DNA of 64,000 nucleotides from Ruminiclostridium sufflavum DSM 19573 (lineage in GTDB: Bacteria > Bacillota > Clostridia > Acetivibrionales > DSM-1351). Positions within the stretch are counted from its first letter, which is position 1; each line of letters opens with the position of its first letter. Location of the stretch: the NCBI RefSeq assembly GCF_003208175.1, contig NZ_QKMR01000004.1, positions 17,476 to 81,475 on the forward strand, given 5' to 3'. The notes under the pieces were generated by a model. That model was not told where the DNA came from. It was given only the letters and a program-made list of their open reading frames with translations, and did not search any database. Made by a program: the position numbers and the translations under genes. This document shows, piece by piece, positions 1-10,203 of this stretch.

Positions 1-915
1 ACATTTGTCTTAAATAGCGGATTAGATAAGGTTATTAATATAAAATATTTAAATGATCAAAAAAAACAAATTATGGTCAATGAGATACCATTAAAAAAGC
101 TTGGCTCATTAATGGGAAATCTTTATGCTGTTATTTTTTCTCCCGAAGATTTATTTGTTGTGAAGCAAGGACCCGGAGAAAGAAGAAGATTCGTTGATAT
201 TACCTTAAGTCAAATAAGGCCTTCATATTTTTATAATCTTCAGCAGCTGGCCAGAATACTGAAGCAGAGAAATATACTTTTAAAAAATATTTATTCTAAA
301 AATGGTTTAATGGATACAATTGATATATGGAATATTAAGTTAGCCGAGGTGGCTTCGAATATAATATTGGAACGCAGAAAGTTTGCAGTTTTACTTTCTG
401 AATTAGCACAAAAGCAGCATAGATTTTTAACAACAGATAAGGAAATTATAGCCTTTGATTATAATTGCAGTTTTCAAATAGATGAAAATAGTAATAAAAG
501 TGAAATTTCCGATATATATTTAAGGCTATTGGAAAAAGGCATAGATCGTGATATTGCAATAGGATATACCTCCCTAGGACCTCACAGAGATGATTATGAT
601 ATTTCTATTAACAATAAAAGCTTAAAATTATATGGTTCGCAAGGACAACAGAGATCCTCTGTCCTGTCTTTGAAAATTGCGGAGATAGAGCTGATAAATC
701 AGGAAACCGGTCAATATCCTATTTTACTTTTAGATGATGTTATGTCTGAATTAGACGAAAATAGGCAAAAATATCTTATGAACAGTATAAAGGGTGTTCA
801 GACCTTTATTACGTGTACTAATGCTTATAAATTTTCATTGGAAAACATAGCAAAATACTTTAAAATTGAAAATGGCAGTGTAATTGATATTTTTGAGAAT
901 GAAAATTTGCATTAA
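1..915 (+). CDS. recF: DNA replication/repair protein RecF (5' end outside window)
   Basis: C-terminal 304 residues of RecF, the SMC-like ATPase that helps load RecA at gapped DNA. The frame is open from base 1, so the N-terminus with the Walker A motif lies outside the window. Visible are the ABC-type signature region (GSQGQQRSSVLSLKIAE) and the Walker B/D-loop region (LLLDDVMSELDENR), both typical of RecF. An internal ATG at 73 is not the start, because residues before it also match the family. It is followed by remB and gyrB in the same direction, the classical dnaA-dnaN-recF-remB-gyrB order near the replication origin. Confidence 0.95.
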   Translation, partial: TFVLNSGLDKVINIKYLNDQKKQIMVNEIPLKKLGSLMGNLYAVIFSPEDLFVVKQGPGERRRFVDITLSQIRPSYFYNLQQLARILKQRNILLKNIYSKNGLMDTIDIWNIKLAEVASNIILERRKFAVLLSELAQKQHRFLTTDKEIIAFDYNCSFQIDENSNKSEISDIYLRLLEKGIDRDIAIGYTSLGPHRDDYDISINNKSLKLYGSQGQQRSSVLSLKIAEIELINQETGQYPILLLDDVMSELDENRQKYLMNSIKGVQTFITCTNAYKFSLENIAKYFKIENGSVIDIFENENLH

Positions 916-972
916 ACTTGTTAATAATGTAAAATGAAAGGTAGATGCTAGTTTAGTGGGAGGATATATTAA

Positions 973-1242
973 ATGTTTTTGCATATCGGTGGAGATGTTG
1001 TTATACCTGTAAAAGATGTAATTGCTATTATGGATATTGATACAACAACTATATCAAAAGATACAAAAGAATTCCTTAAGATTGCTGAAGAAGAAGGCTT
1101 TATTAGAAGTATATCCGAGGATCTTCCAAAATCTTTTATTATTACAGAAGTTGATAAAAAAAGTGTGATATTTTTATCGCCTATATCTTCTGTTACTCTT
1201 AAAAAAAGATCACAATATATAAGTGAAATTGCCAATCTATAA
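973..1242 (+). CDS. remB: RemB-like regulatory protein (DUF370 family)
   Basis: 89-residue protein starting MFLHIGGDVVIP and containing the ISEDLPKSFIITE segment typical of the DUF370/Rem family. In Bacillus subtilis RemA is a DNA-binding activator of matrix genes; RemB (YaaB) is its paralogue encoded between recF and gyrB. The position here, 57 bases after recF and about 95 before gyrB, identifies this as the RemB-type copy. A GGGAGG site at 958-963 precedes the ATG. The role in this organism is unknown, because clostridial homologues lack the same biofilm operons. Confidence 0.88.
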   Translation: MFLHIGGDVVIPVKDVIAIMDIDTTTISKDTKEFLKIAEEEGFIRSISEDLPKSFIITEVDKKSVIFLSPISSVTLKKRSQYISEIANL

Positions 1243-1307
1243 TGTAATTTTTATATTACAATGTTATTAATTATTTTTAAAATAATTTTATACTAATCTG
1301 ATATTAA

Positions 1308-3269
<1,962 letters not shown>

Positions 3270-3372
3270 TTTTTATATTATGATAAAAGGTTTTGACCGG
3301 TTTTGTGTACCAAGTATAAATCAGAATAATAAAATAGTATAATGAGTACAAAGCTTGTTATTTTAGTAATTA

Positions 3373-3405
3373 ATGTCTGTATCTATATGATATAGGCATT
3401 TTTTT
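3373..3405 (+). terminator. Intrinsic terminator downstream of gyrB
   Basis: Stem of 11 pairs with G-U wobbles (3373-3383 with 3389-3399), a five-base loop and a run of seven T. It lies about 100 bases after the gyrB stop and just before the first parS site. Confidence 0.6.
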
Positions 3406-3409
3406 ATTA

Positions 3410-3435
3410 AGAAATGTTTCACGTGAAACATTTCT
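3410..3435. promoter_or_regulatory. parS centromere site 1
   Basis: The core TGTTTCACGTGAAACA (3415-3430) is an exact match to the bacterial parS consensus bound by ParB/Spo0J. The perfect palindrome extends to 26 bases. It lies between gyrB and parA-parB, the expected origin-proximal position. Confidence 0.95.
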
Positions 3436-3642
3436 ATAAACAAGCCGATATTAAAATTCAAATTTATATAGTAAATTATTATAAACATAGCTTATATAAT
3501 AAGAAGTTTCATTTTATTATAGAATTGCATGTGTATCGGAGCTAAGTACAGCTTGAAATATACACTTTGCCCAAAAAAATTAGGCTTTAAAACTGATTTT
3601 GAATACAGTTTTGGTTTGAAAGTGATAGTAAGGTTTAGTAAC

Positions 3643-3672
3643 TCAGTAATGTTTCACGTGAAACATTACTGA
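3643..3672. promoter_or_regulatory. parS centromere site 2
   Basis: A second exact TGTTTCACGTGAAACA core (3650-3665) inside a perfect 30-base palindrome, 235 bases from the first. It lies just upstream of the parA promoter, so ParB bound here could also affect parA-parB transcription (inference). Confidence 0.95.
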
Positions 3673-3688
3673 AGGTATTTTAAAGTCT

Positions 3689-3717
3689 TTGTATTATTAT
3701 ATACACTATGATATAAT
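3689..3717 (+). promoter_or_regulatory. SigA-type promoter for parA-parB
   Basis: TTGTAT, a 17-base spacer and a consensus TATAAT, ending about 90 bases before the parA start. The -35 begins 17 bases after the end of the second parS palindrome. Confidence 0.6.
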
Positions 3718-3807
3718 TTTCAAATGAAGAATTATTAAGGCTTTATTTTAATAAAATATACTAAATTATATAAATTTATTTGTTAGTTGATGAGGAGTGA
3801 GATAGCA

Positions 3808-4581
3808 TTGGCAAAAATAATAGCCATAGCAAATCAAAAGGGCGGTGTTGGAAAAACCACAACAGCTGTTAATTTGAGTGCGTGCTTGGCGTATAAGGGT
3901 AAGAAAGTTTTAGTAATTGATATAGATCCTCAAGGAAATACAACCAGCGGACTTGGAGTAGATAAGCAAGCACTGAAACAATCGGTGTATGATGTTATTA
4001 TAAATGATGAGGCTATTGAAAATACTTTAATAAATACATGTGTAGATAACCTTATGTTATGTCCATCTAATATTCAGCTTGCAGGTGCCGAAGTTGAGCT
4101 TGTTTCAGTAATATCAAGAGAAAACAGATTAAAGGCAGCCTTATATTATATTAGAAAAGAATATGATTTTATAATAATTGATTGTCCACCGTCACTGGGA
4201 CTTCTCACACTCAATTCATTAACTGCATCAGATACAATTTTAGTTCCTATTCAATGTGAATATTATGCATTAGAAGGACTTAGCCAATTAATGAATACGG
4301 TTAAACTTGTTCAAAAGCACCTTAATCCTGAATTGGATGTTGAAGGGGTAGTTCTTACTATGTTTGATGCCAGAACAAATTTATCAATACAAGTTGTTGA
4401 AGAGGTTAAAAAATATTTCAGAAACAAGGTTTATAGAACTATTATTCCGAGAAATGTCAGATTAAGTGAAGCTCCAAGCTTTGGTTTGCCAATAATTTTA
4501 TATGATGCAAAATCAAAGGGTGCTGAATGCTATATTGATTTGGCAGAGGAAGTTATTGAGTATTCTGAAGAGGTGATATAG
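3808..4581 (+). CDS. parA: Chromosome-partitioning ATPase ParA (Soj)
   Basis: Deviant Walker-type ATPase that binds nucleoid DNA and works with ParB on parS to segregate the origin; in spore formers Soj also modulates DnaA. The 257 residues open MAKIIAIANQKGGVGKTTTA, with the deviant Walker A KGGVGKTT near residue 11 and the IDCPPSLGLLTLN switch region mid-protein. The frame is open from 3787, but TTG at 3808 lies 10 bases after AGGAG (3793-3797) and gives the normal Soj N-terminus. parB follows after 5 bases. Confidence 0.95.
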   Translation: MAKIIAIANQKGGVGKTTTAVNLSACLAYKGKKVLVIDIDPQGNTTSGLGVDKQALKQSVYDVIINDEAIENTLINTCVDNLMLCPSNIQLAGAEVELVSVISRENRLKAALYYIRKEYDFIIIDCPPSLGLLTLNSLTASDTILVPIQCEYYALEGLSQLMNTVKLVQKHLNPELDVEGVVLTMFDARTNLSIQVVEEVKKYFRNKVYRTIIPRNVRLSEAPSFGLPIILYDAKSKGAECYIDLAEEVIEYSEEVI

Positions 4582-4586
4582 AAGAT

Positions 4587-5432
4587 ATGATTAAAAAAGG
4601 ATTAGGTAAGGGTTTAGGCGCATTAATAACAAATGATTCTATAGAAGATAGTACCGGAGTTGTTGAATTAAAAATAAATGAAATTGAGCCTAATGCAGGA
4701 CAGCCTCGTAAAAACTTTGATGATGAAAAGTTATTGCAGCTGTCTGAATCAATTAAGCAGCATGGGGTTATCCAGCCTATTATTGTTAAGAAAAAAGAAA
4801 ATACTTATACAATAATAGCCGGCGAAAGAAGATGGAGAGCAGCTAAATTAGCGGGTGTTACTACAATACCGGCTTTAATAAAGGAATATACCGAGTTGCA
4901 GGTTATGGAAATTGCACTTATTGAAAATCTTCAAAGAGAGGATCTGAATCCAATTGAAGAAGCTGATGCCTTTATTAATCTTATGAATGAATTTAAGTTG
5001 ACACAAGAACAGATAGCAGAGAAAATAGGCAGAAGCAGGTCTGCAATTGCCAATACCATGAGATTACTTGGGCTTTCAAAGGATGTAAAGAGGTTTATTA
5101 TTAGCGGAGATTTAACAAGCGGACATGCAAGGACACTGGTAATTATTGAAAATGAGGAGCTGCAGAAAACTGCTGCTGAATATATTATCAATAATAAGCT
5201 TAGTGTAAGAGAAACCGAAAATTACATAAAAACCCTTTTAAATAAAAAAGAGAAAAAAAATAATTTTAAAAATGATAACCCGGAATATAAATATGTTGAG
5301 GACAAATTAAAAAATATTTTAGGAACAAAGGTTAAATTACAAGCCAATAAAAACAGAGGAAAAATCACAATTGAATATTATTCTAATGATGAACTTGACA
5401 GACTATTGGATTTTTTTTACACGAAGTCTTAA
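4587..5432 (+). CDS. parB: Chromosome-partitioning protein ParB (Spo0J)
   Basis: CTP-dependent clamp that loads at parS and spreads along DNA. The 281 residues begin with MIKKGLGKGLGALI, a motif expected to interact with ParA; the CTP-binding domain contains AGERRWRAAKLAG and ENLQREDLNPIEEA; the helix-turn-helix is near residues 135-160 (LTQEQIAEKIGRSRSAIANT). A lysine-rich linker and a C-terminal dimerisation region follow. It is co-transcribed with parA, and its two target sites lie 0.9-1.2 kb upstream. Confidence 0.96.
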   Translation: MIKKGLGKGLGALITNDSIEDSTGVVELKINEIEPNAGQPRKNFDDEKLLQLSESIKQHGVIQPIIVKKKENTYTIIAGERRWRAAKLAGVTTIPALIKEYTELQVMEIALIENLQREDLNPIEEADAFINLMNEFKLTQEQIAEKIGRSRSAIANTMRLLGLSKDVKRFIISGDLTSGHARTLVIIENEELQKTAAEYIINNKLSVRETENYIKTLLNKKEKKNNFKNDNPEYKYVEDKLKNILGTKVKLQANKNRGKITIEYYSNDELDRLLDFFYTKS

Positions 5433-5633
5433 AAAAGCGGCCTTTTAAAATGGATTTTAAGACGTTATTTCCATATAGCTAATATAATATGTATTTGAAG
5501 TGTAGAATTGGCTTAAAATTTAAAATATAAACATATAGAACATATGATGCTATAAGTTGCATTTTAAAATTAATAGAATTGAAGTTATAAGTATTTGATG
5601 GGATTGAATCTAAATAATGAGGGGTAACAGCAG

Positions 5634-6167
5634 ATGAATGATTTTTTTAATAATATTCTGGGCATGCAATTTGAAATACAATTATTATTTATAGTTTGTT
5701 TTTCCTTTATAATAATCAATTGTATTTTATTACTGCTAAATATAAAAAAGACTAATAAAATAAAAACTAAATACAGCAGATTTATGAATGGGTTAAGTGA
5801 CAGAAACATAGAAGAGTTGTTAGATACATGTCTGAACAATGTTAATTCGGTAAGTATGAAGAACAGAGATATCGAATTGAAAATAAATAATATAGAGAGA
5901 AATTTAATGCAATGTGTTCAGAAGGTTGGAATTATAAGATTTAATGCTTTTGATAATGTTGGAAGTGATTTGAGTTTTGCTATTGCACTGCTTGATACTA
6001 ATGACACAGGTGTGGTAATCAGCGGAATATATGCAAGAGATAGTTCTTCAACATATGCAAAACCAATAATGTCAGGGAAATCAAAATATTCGTTATCCGC
6101 TGAAGAGATACAAGCTATAGATATCGCGAAAAAGACAAGTATAGAGAGAAATTATACAAATAATTAA
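5634..6167 (+). CDS. DUF4446 family membrane-anchored protein
   Basis: 177 residues with one N-terminal membrane helix (about residues 13-36), a short coiled-coil linker and a soluble domain with the conserved pattern VGIIRFNAFDNVGSDLSFAIALLD followed by a GVVISGIYARDSS segment. This is the DUF4446 family, often encoded next to parB in Firmicutes; its function is not known. A GAGGGG site precedes the ATG. The next gene overlaps or abuts its end, so the two are likely co-transcribed. Association with chromosome segregation is only inferred from position. Confidence 0.8.
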   Translation: MNDFFNNILGMQFEIQLLFIVCFSFIIINCILLLLNIKKTNKIKTKYSRFMNGLSDRNIEELLDTCLNNVNSVSMKNRDIELKINNIERNLMQCVQKVGIIRFNAFDNVGSDLSFAIALLDTNDTGVVISGIYARDSSSTYAKPIMSGKSKYSLSAEEIQAIDIAKKTSIERNYTNN

Positions 6168-6214
6168 TGAAATTTTATTATTCCGTTATTTTGGAATATG
6201 GAGGCAATGAGGTT

Positions 6215-6976
6215 ATGAACTTGAAATTTACCAATCATAAAGATAGTAAAAACGAAAAAAAACAAATATGGATATATGCTCTTATTTTATTTACAGGAGC
6301 TTTTATAGTGCTATTACTGACTGCGTATAGTCAGGTAAAATTCCAGAATAATATTAGTGAGTATCAAAGTAAATTGTCTACAGAGGAAAAGGCTAAGATT
6401 AATGTAGTAACTGATTATAATGCAGCTGTTAAGGAAATTGACAGACTTACAGATGAGGTTGAGTCGCTGAGAAATAAGCTGGTTGAATCAGAACAGAGCT
6501 TGGCTTCAGAGGAGAGCAAAGGTCTTGAGCTAAATACAAAATATACTGACACAATAGTATGTAATGATTTACTGCTTACTGCGTATGAGGACTACAATAA
6601 AAGCGATTATATTAACTGTGCTATAAAGCTTAAATATGATATAAATACTGCTCTGCTGAGCACGAAGTCCAAGGAATTATATGATGATCTGGTATCAAAA
6701 AGCTTTAAAAAAGTATCTCAAAGTCTTTATACGGAAGGATACAGGAGCTATAAAAATAAAAAGTATGATGATGCAATACAAAGCTTAAGCAGAACTATTG
6801 ATTTTGCACAAAAGGATGATTATTTTGTGGATGATGCATATTTTTACTTGGCAAAGAGCTATTATAAAACGGAAAAGTATAATGAAGCAAAAACTTTAAT
6901 TAGTTCATTTATTGATATTTATCCAGATAGTACATTTGTTGATTTAATGAAGGAGCTATACAATAAAATGATATAA
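6215..6976 (+). CDS. Membrane-anchored TPR/coiled-coil protein
   Basis: 253 residues: a lysine-rich N-terminus, one membrane helix (about residues 17-38), a coiled coil (about 50-110), then two or three tetratricopeptide-like repeats (the SLYTEGYRSYKNKKYDDAIQ and AYFYLAKSYYKTEKYNEA segments) that resemble YbgF-type periplasmic TPRs. The body should face outside the cell. The frame is open from 6167, but ATG 6215 is 10 bases after GGAGG (6200-6204) and avoids an implausible extension. Function unknown; such proteins commonly scaffold envelope complexes. Confidence 0.65.
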   Translation: MNLKFTNHKDSKNEKKQIWIYALILFTGAFIVLLLTAYSQVKFQNNISEYQSKLSTEEKAKINVVTDYNAAVKEIDRLTDEVESLRNKLVESEQSLASEESKGLELNTKYTDTIVCNDLLLTAYEDYNKSDYINCAIKLKYDINTALLSTKSKELYDDLVSKSFKKVSQSLYTEGYRSYKNKKYDDAIQSLSRTIDFAQKDDYFVDDAYFYLAKSYYKTEKYNEAKTLISSFIDIYPDSTFVDLMKELYNKMI

Positions 6977-7033
6977 TTCTGCAGTTACTAAAAACAATTA
7001 CGGTTGAAAGACTTACGGAAGCCGCGGTTATTC

Positions 7034-7052
7034 AGCTGATAGTAATTGACTT
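7034..7052 (+). repeat. Dispersed intergenic repeat, copy 1
   Basis: AGCTGATAGTAATTGACTT; the 23 bases at 7031-7053 are identical to 31643-31665. It lies in the gap before the tRNA-Ser genes. Related copies are at 7369, 31646, 38929 (minus), 42962 and 47274. Confidence 0.6.
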
Positions 7053-7187
7053 ATTCGACAAAAAAATCAGTGTATAGCATTAAAACTTATTTATAAAATA
7101 TATGTTTTTCTGCAAGAAATTAATATATTTAAGCGGCTTAATAGAAATGCTTGGAAATGTTTTATAGCTAAGTTTTTAATTAAAGTA

Positions 7188-7216
7188 TTGACAAATATCC
7201 TGATTCATTGTAAAAT
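7188..7216 (+). promoter_or_regulatory. Promoter of the tRNA-Ser pair
   Basis: Consensus TTGACA, a 17-base spacer and TAAAAT, ending 24 bases before the first tRNA-Ser. Confidence 0.8.
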
Positions 7217-7240
7217 AAAGTTCGTTGCGTAAGAAAATAC

Positions 7241-7331
7241 GGAGAGATGGTCGAGTTGGTTTAAGGCACCGGTCTTGAAAACCGGCATAGGTGTGAGCCT
7301 ATCCAGGGTTCGAATCCCTGTCTCTCCGCCA
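7241..7331 (+). tRNA. tRNA-Ser (anticodon TGA)
   Basis: Acceptor stem GGAGAGA pairs with TCTCTCC; the anticodon loop CTTGAAA carries TGA; a long variable arm and the GGTTCGAATCC T-loop are present; discriminator G and an encoded CCA end the gene. The class II long arm confirms serine. Confidence 0.96.
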
Positions 7332-7368
7332 ATTGTATGCTGACTAAAGTCAGTTATGAGTTTAAAAT

Positions 7369-7387
7369 AGCCGATAGTAGTTGTTTT
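7369..7387 (+). repeat. Dispersed intergenic repeat, divergent copy
   Basis: AGCCGATAGTAGTTGTTTT, a diverged version of the AGCTGATAGTAATTGACTT core, between the two tRNA-Ser genes. Confidence 0.3.
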
Positions 7388-7416
7388 AATTAAATAACAG
7401 TCAATATATTAAAAAT

Positions 7417-7508
7417 GGAGAAGTACCCAAGTAGGTCGAAGGGGGCGGTTTGCTAAACCGTTAGTAGGAGCAATCCTAGCAAGGGTTCGAATCCCTTCTT
7501 CTCCGCCA
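7417..7508 (+). tRNA. tRNA-Ser (anticodon GCT)
   Basis: Acceptor stem GGAGAAG pairs with CTTCTCC; the anticodon loop TTGCTAA carries GCT, reading AGC/AGU; a long variable arm, a GGTTCGAATCC T-arm and an encoded CCA are present. It lies 85 bases after the first tRNA-Ser and is probably in the same transcript. Confidence 0.96.
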
Positions 7509-7518
7509 TGATTTATAC

Positions 7519-7545
7519 AAAAAGCCTGATTTTATCAGGCTTTTT
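7519..7545 (+). terminator. Terminator of the tRNA-Ser transcript
   Basis: AAAAAGCCTGAT pairs with ATCAGGCTTTTT around a TTTT loop, then T-rich. It sits 11 bases after the second tRNA. Confidence 0.9.
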
Positions 7546-7554
7546 GTTGTTTAG

Positions 7555-7713
7555 GGGAAAAGAAGGATTAAAGCTTCCAGCATAGATGTAAACCACGCAG
7601 AATATATTGATTTATTTGGCATGAAGGTCAATAACAAGCCTGTACTCAGTAAGGAAGAGATACTTTTAAAAATTAATGACACCAAAAATCCGGAAAGTAT
7701 ATTTACAGGCTGA
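7555..7713 (+). pseudogene. Possible decayed reading frame (52 codons, no plausible start)
   Basis: An open frame without an upstream start or ribosome site encodes a protein-like string (for example SIDVNHAEYIDLFGMKVNN and KPVLSKEEILLKINDTKNP) and ends in TGA. The composition looks like a real protein tail rather than random AT-rich sequence, but I cannot name the family. It follows a tRNA cluster, a common insertion and decay site. It could also be a chance frame. Confidence 0.25.
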
Positions 7714-7815
7714 TTGAGTGTTAAGATAAATCTTTAATAAGTAGCTGTCAATTATCAACATATACATATAAAAGTGTTTATAAGAATTTAATTTAAGATA
7801 GAAAATGTGGATTAA

Positions 7816-8355
7816 TTATCTCTTTTTAACTTGTATATTGCTTACCATCAGATACGATAGCAATACTACTATAATTCCGCAAACTATAGTGTTTATATTG
7901 CCATATGTGTGCCGTATCATAGAAAACCCGTTATATAAGTTAACTATAGATAAAAATGCACCTGCTATTGTTATAGGTACTCCTGAAAAGACATTATTAA
8001 ATGTAGTGACATTGTACCTTGCAAGCCTGTATGCACCTGCAATAGGGTAAATTACAGCAAGAAAATACCCTAAAAAGCCTAAATTGAAGAAACTAATCTT
8101 CCAAGCTATAATAATTGGAGCAACACCAAATGAAATCACATCTGATAAAGAATCTAATTCTTTACCCAATTCACTAGTACAATCCAACATTCTGGCGGCC
8201 TTCCCGTCAAATCTATCAGTTAATGCTGCAACCATAACTAGTAAAGAGGCTTGTATTAATTCATTCTTTATAGTAAATAGTAAAGCAAAGATACCGAGTG
8301 ATAGATTCATAAATGTTAATAGATTGGGTAATGAATGCATAATTTTATTTTTCAA
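7816..8355 (-). CDS. pssA: CDP-diacylglycerol--serine O-phosphatidyltransferase
   Basis: Integral membrane enzyme making phosphatidylserine from CDP-diacylglycerol and serine. The 179 residues start MKNKIMHSLPNLLTFMNLS and carry the full CDP-alcohol phosphatidyltransferase motif in DRFDGKAARMLDCTSELG followed by KELDSLSD, with all the motif Asp, Gly and Arg positions present. The SFGVAP segment right after the motif is typical of PssA rather than PgsA. Several membrane helices follow. It is convergent with the tRNA region and divergent from the HAD gene. No decarboxylase gene (psd) is adjacent. Confidence 0.88.
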   Translation of the reverse strand: MKNKIMHSLPNLLTFMNLSLGIFALLFTIKNELIQASLLVMVAALTDRFDGKAARMLDCTSELGKELDSLSDVISFGVAPIIIAWKISFFNLGFLGYFLAVIYPIAGAYRLARYNVTTFNNVFSGVPITIAGAFLSIVNLYNGFSMIRHTYGNINTIVCGIIVVLLSYLMVSNIQVKKR

Positions 8356-8739
8356 TGAGATTCACCCTCGACTTTTTAAAAAATTTGTAATACAAAAGCT
8401 TAATAATATATATAAAATAATTTGAGGATTCCTATATTTATGAGGAAATATTTTTTAATAAAAAATAAGTAAATTTAATCCTCTGCCTATAAGAACCCTA
8501 AAAATTTTATAATATTAATTATATTATCCTAATGCCAATTATAATCTATATTATATATATATTTTATATATAATATAGATTATAATTAATATTAGCAAAA
8601 TTAACAAGTAAATTAGTCATAAGCAATACATTATACGTTAATGCTAGGTGAAATGTTCGATTAAGACTGATAATTTAGCTACAGTTTTTTCACTTCTTAA
8701 CAAATTAAAAATTATGAAGAAAGGCAAGGTTTTATTTAA
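8356..8739. other. Divergent intergenic region with a large AT palindrome
   Basis: 384 very AT-rich bases between pssA (minus) and the HAD gene (plus). Its main feature is the 51-base inverted repeat at 8537-8587. Promoters for both genes are expected here, but I could not pick clear -35/-10 pairs. Confidence 0.5.
8537..8587. repeat. Perfect 23-bp inverted repeat, A/T only
   Basis: Two 23-base arms (8537-8559 and 8565-8587) are exact reverse complements around the 5-base loop TATTT. It could form a cruciform or an RNA hairpin acting as a weak bidirectional terminator, or be an AT-palindrome replication-fork obstacle. No T-run distinct from the arms is present. Confidence 0.8.
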
Positions 8740-9381
8740 TTGAATAAGTTCAAATATGTTTTTTTTGATTTAGACGGAACCTTAATTGACACAGTTCCTC
8801 TTATATTAGAATCCTTTGATTATACTTTTTTGCACCATTTTGGAGAAACAAGACCAAAGAAAGAAACCATCAGTTATATAGGGATGCCTTTGATGGATCA
8901 TTTAAAGGATATTTACCCCGGTAAAGAGGAGGAATTGGCAAAAACTTACCGTGATTATAATGAAAGGAAGCATGACAATAGTATAGCTATATTTATTGGT
9001 ATATATGATTTAATTAAGGCATTATATGAAAAGGGAATAGTATTGGGAGTGGTAACCTCGAAAAGGCAGGAATTAGCTATAAGGGGGTTAAGGATTTTTA
9101 ATCTTATGGACTATTTTCTATTTGTAAACGGATCAGAAGCCTCAGAAAAGCATAAACCTGATGGAGAGCCGCTTATAAAAGCGATGGAAAGGGCAGGTGC
9201 GAAAAATAAGGAAGAAGTATTATATGTAGGTGATAGTCCATTGGACATACTGTGTGCTAAAAATGCGGGAGTAAAAAGTGCAGCTGTAGCTTGGACGTAC
9301 AGTCCTATATCTGATTTAAGAAGGGTAGAGCCGGATATTTTTATTGAAAGGCCTGTTGATTTGCTAAAACATATTACATAG
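8740..9381 (+). CDS. HAD-superfamily phosphatase (PpaX/phosphoglycolate phosphatase-like)
   Basis: 213 residues with the haloacid dehalogenase motifs: DLDGTLIDT (motif I, nucleophile Asp near residue 8), VVTSKR (motif II), a Lys in KHKPDGEP (motif III) and YVGDSPLDI (motif IV). An alpha-helical cap follows motif I. This subfamily includes pyrophosphatase PpaX and phosphoglycolate phosphatase Gph; substrate cannot be assigned. The start is TTG at 8740 with AAGGCAAGG about 12 bases upstream; no in-frame ATG is nearby. Confidence 0.82.
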   Translation: MNKFKYVFFDLDGTLIDTVPLILESFDYTFLHHFGETRPKKETISYIGMPLMDHLKDIYPGKEEELAKTYRDYNERKHDNSIAIFIGIYDLIKALYEKGIVLGVVTSKRQELAIRGLRIFNLMDYFLFVNGSEASEKHKPDGEPLIKAMERAGAKNKEEVLYVGDSPLDILCAKNAGVKSAAVAWTYSPISDLRRVEPDIFIERPVDLLKHIT

Positions 9382-9511
9382 GGTAAAACATAGCTCCCAT
9401 ATAAAAAGTAAATTGGTGCTCAAATGACATGTGAATAGTAAAATATTAAATATTGAATAATTAGCTACTTTTTAACTAAAGATAAAATCACATTTTCTAT
9501 ATTTATAGGAT

Positions 9512-9541
9512 TCCGATTAATGTATAATCAATCGGATTTTA
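9512..9541 (+). terminator. Possible terminator after the HAD gene
   Basis: TCCGATT pairs with AATCGGA (7 bp) followed by TTTT, 25 bases before the next start codon. Being so close to the next gene it may instead be an operator or part of a leader. Confidence 0.4.
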
Positions 9542-9565
9542 TAAATATTATATTGGAGTGATTTT

Positions 9566-10096
9566 ATGGCTAGGACAATTGTAGCTATTTTTGAATTTTT
9601 TGATAGTGCTGAAAAAGCAGCCTATGAAGTGAGAGACAAAGGGCTGAGAACAGACAATATATCAATTATTGCTAAGGAAAACGGAAATAAAGCATATTAC
9701 AAATCAAATAATAAAGACGGGAATATGAAATTAGCGGATAGTGAAATAATCCCATATACTGTAAGTAAGAGAGAAAGAATAACAGATGGTATAATAACCG
9801 GTGGAATCATAGGAGGAATACTTGGAATAATTATCGGCTCAATAAGCATGTTTATGCAAAAATTAGTTTTTTTTGCTGCCGTCGGGCCTGTATCAGGCTT
9901 ACTTTTTGGATTTGCTCTAGGTGGAATTATTGGAGGCTTTACTGATGTTAAAATTCCTGAACAAAAAAAGAAGATATATGAGGATTTAATTTCAAATGGC
10001 AATGCGCTTTTTAGTATGAAGGTGGACGAGGATAGAATGGAATCAATTATTAAGATAATAAAGGATAATGGAGCTTTGTTAGTAGAAAAATACTAA
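9566..10096 (+). CDS. General-stress-type glycine-zipper protein (DUF1269/YflT-like)
   Basis: 176 residues. The N-terminal 45 residues (MARTIVAIFEFFDSAEKAAYEV) match the YflT/GSP17M-type fold, whose family is linked to general stress. The middle (about 65-125) is a glycine-rich hydrophobic double hairpin (GIITGGIIGGILGIIIGS and GLLFGFALGGIIGG) that probably inserts in or lies on the membrane. The C-terminal 40 residues repeat the alpha/beta pattern. A GGAGTGA site precedes ATG. Function is unknown. Confidence 0.65.
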   Translation: MARTIVAIFEFFDSAEKAAYEVRDKGLRTDNISIIAKENGNKAYYKSNNKDGNMKLADSEIIPYTVSKRERITDGIITGGIIGGILGIIIGSISMFMQKLVFFAAVGPVSGLLFGFALGGIIGGFTDVKIPEQKKKIYEDLISNGNALFSMKVDEDRMESIIKIIKDNGALLVEKY

Positions 10097-10203
10097 AAAA
10101 CATATTAAATCAATAAAATATTTGAGAATATTTCCATTTATGTATAAATAGTATAATAATGGGTCAATCATTTATTATATCTATTATAATAAAGGAGAAG
10201 TTT

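Noticed and set aside
969..1235. Antisense frame of 88 codons opposite remB
   Set aside because: Shadow of a conserved gene; no ribosome site and a composition typical of reversed coding sequence.
1243..1260. TGTAAT/ATTACA hairpin after remB as terminator
   Set aside because: Only six A/T pairs with no T-run; too weak to call in this AT-rich context.
5433..5633. Terminator after parB
   Set aside because: AAAAAAGCGGCC and nearby sequence give no stable stem with a T-run; parB may read into the DUF4446 gene.
7816..8425. Plus-strand frames opposite pssA
   Set aside because: The minus strand encodes a clear CDP-alcohol phosphatidyltransferase; the plus-strand frames are shadows.
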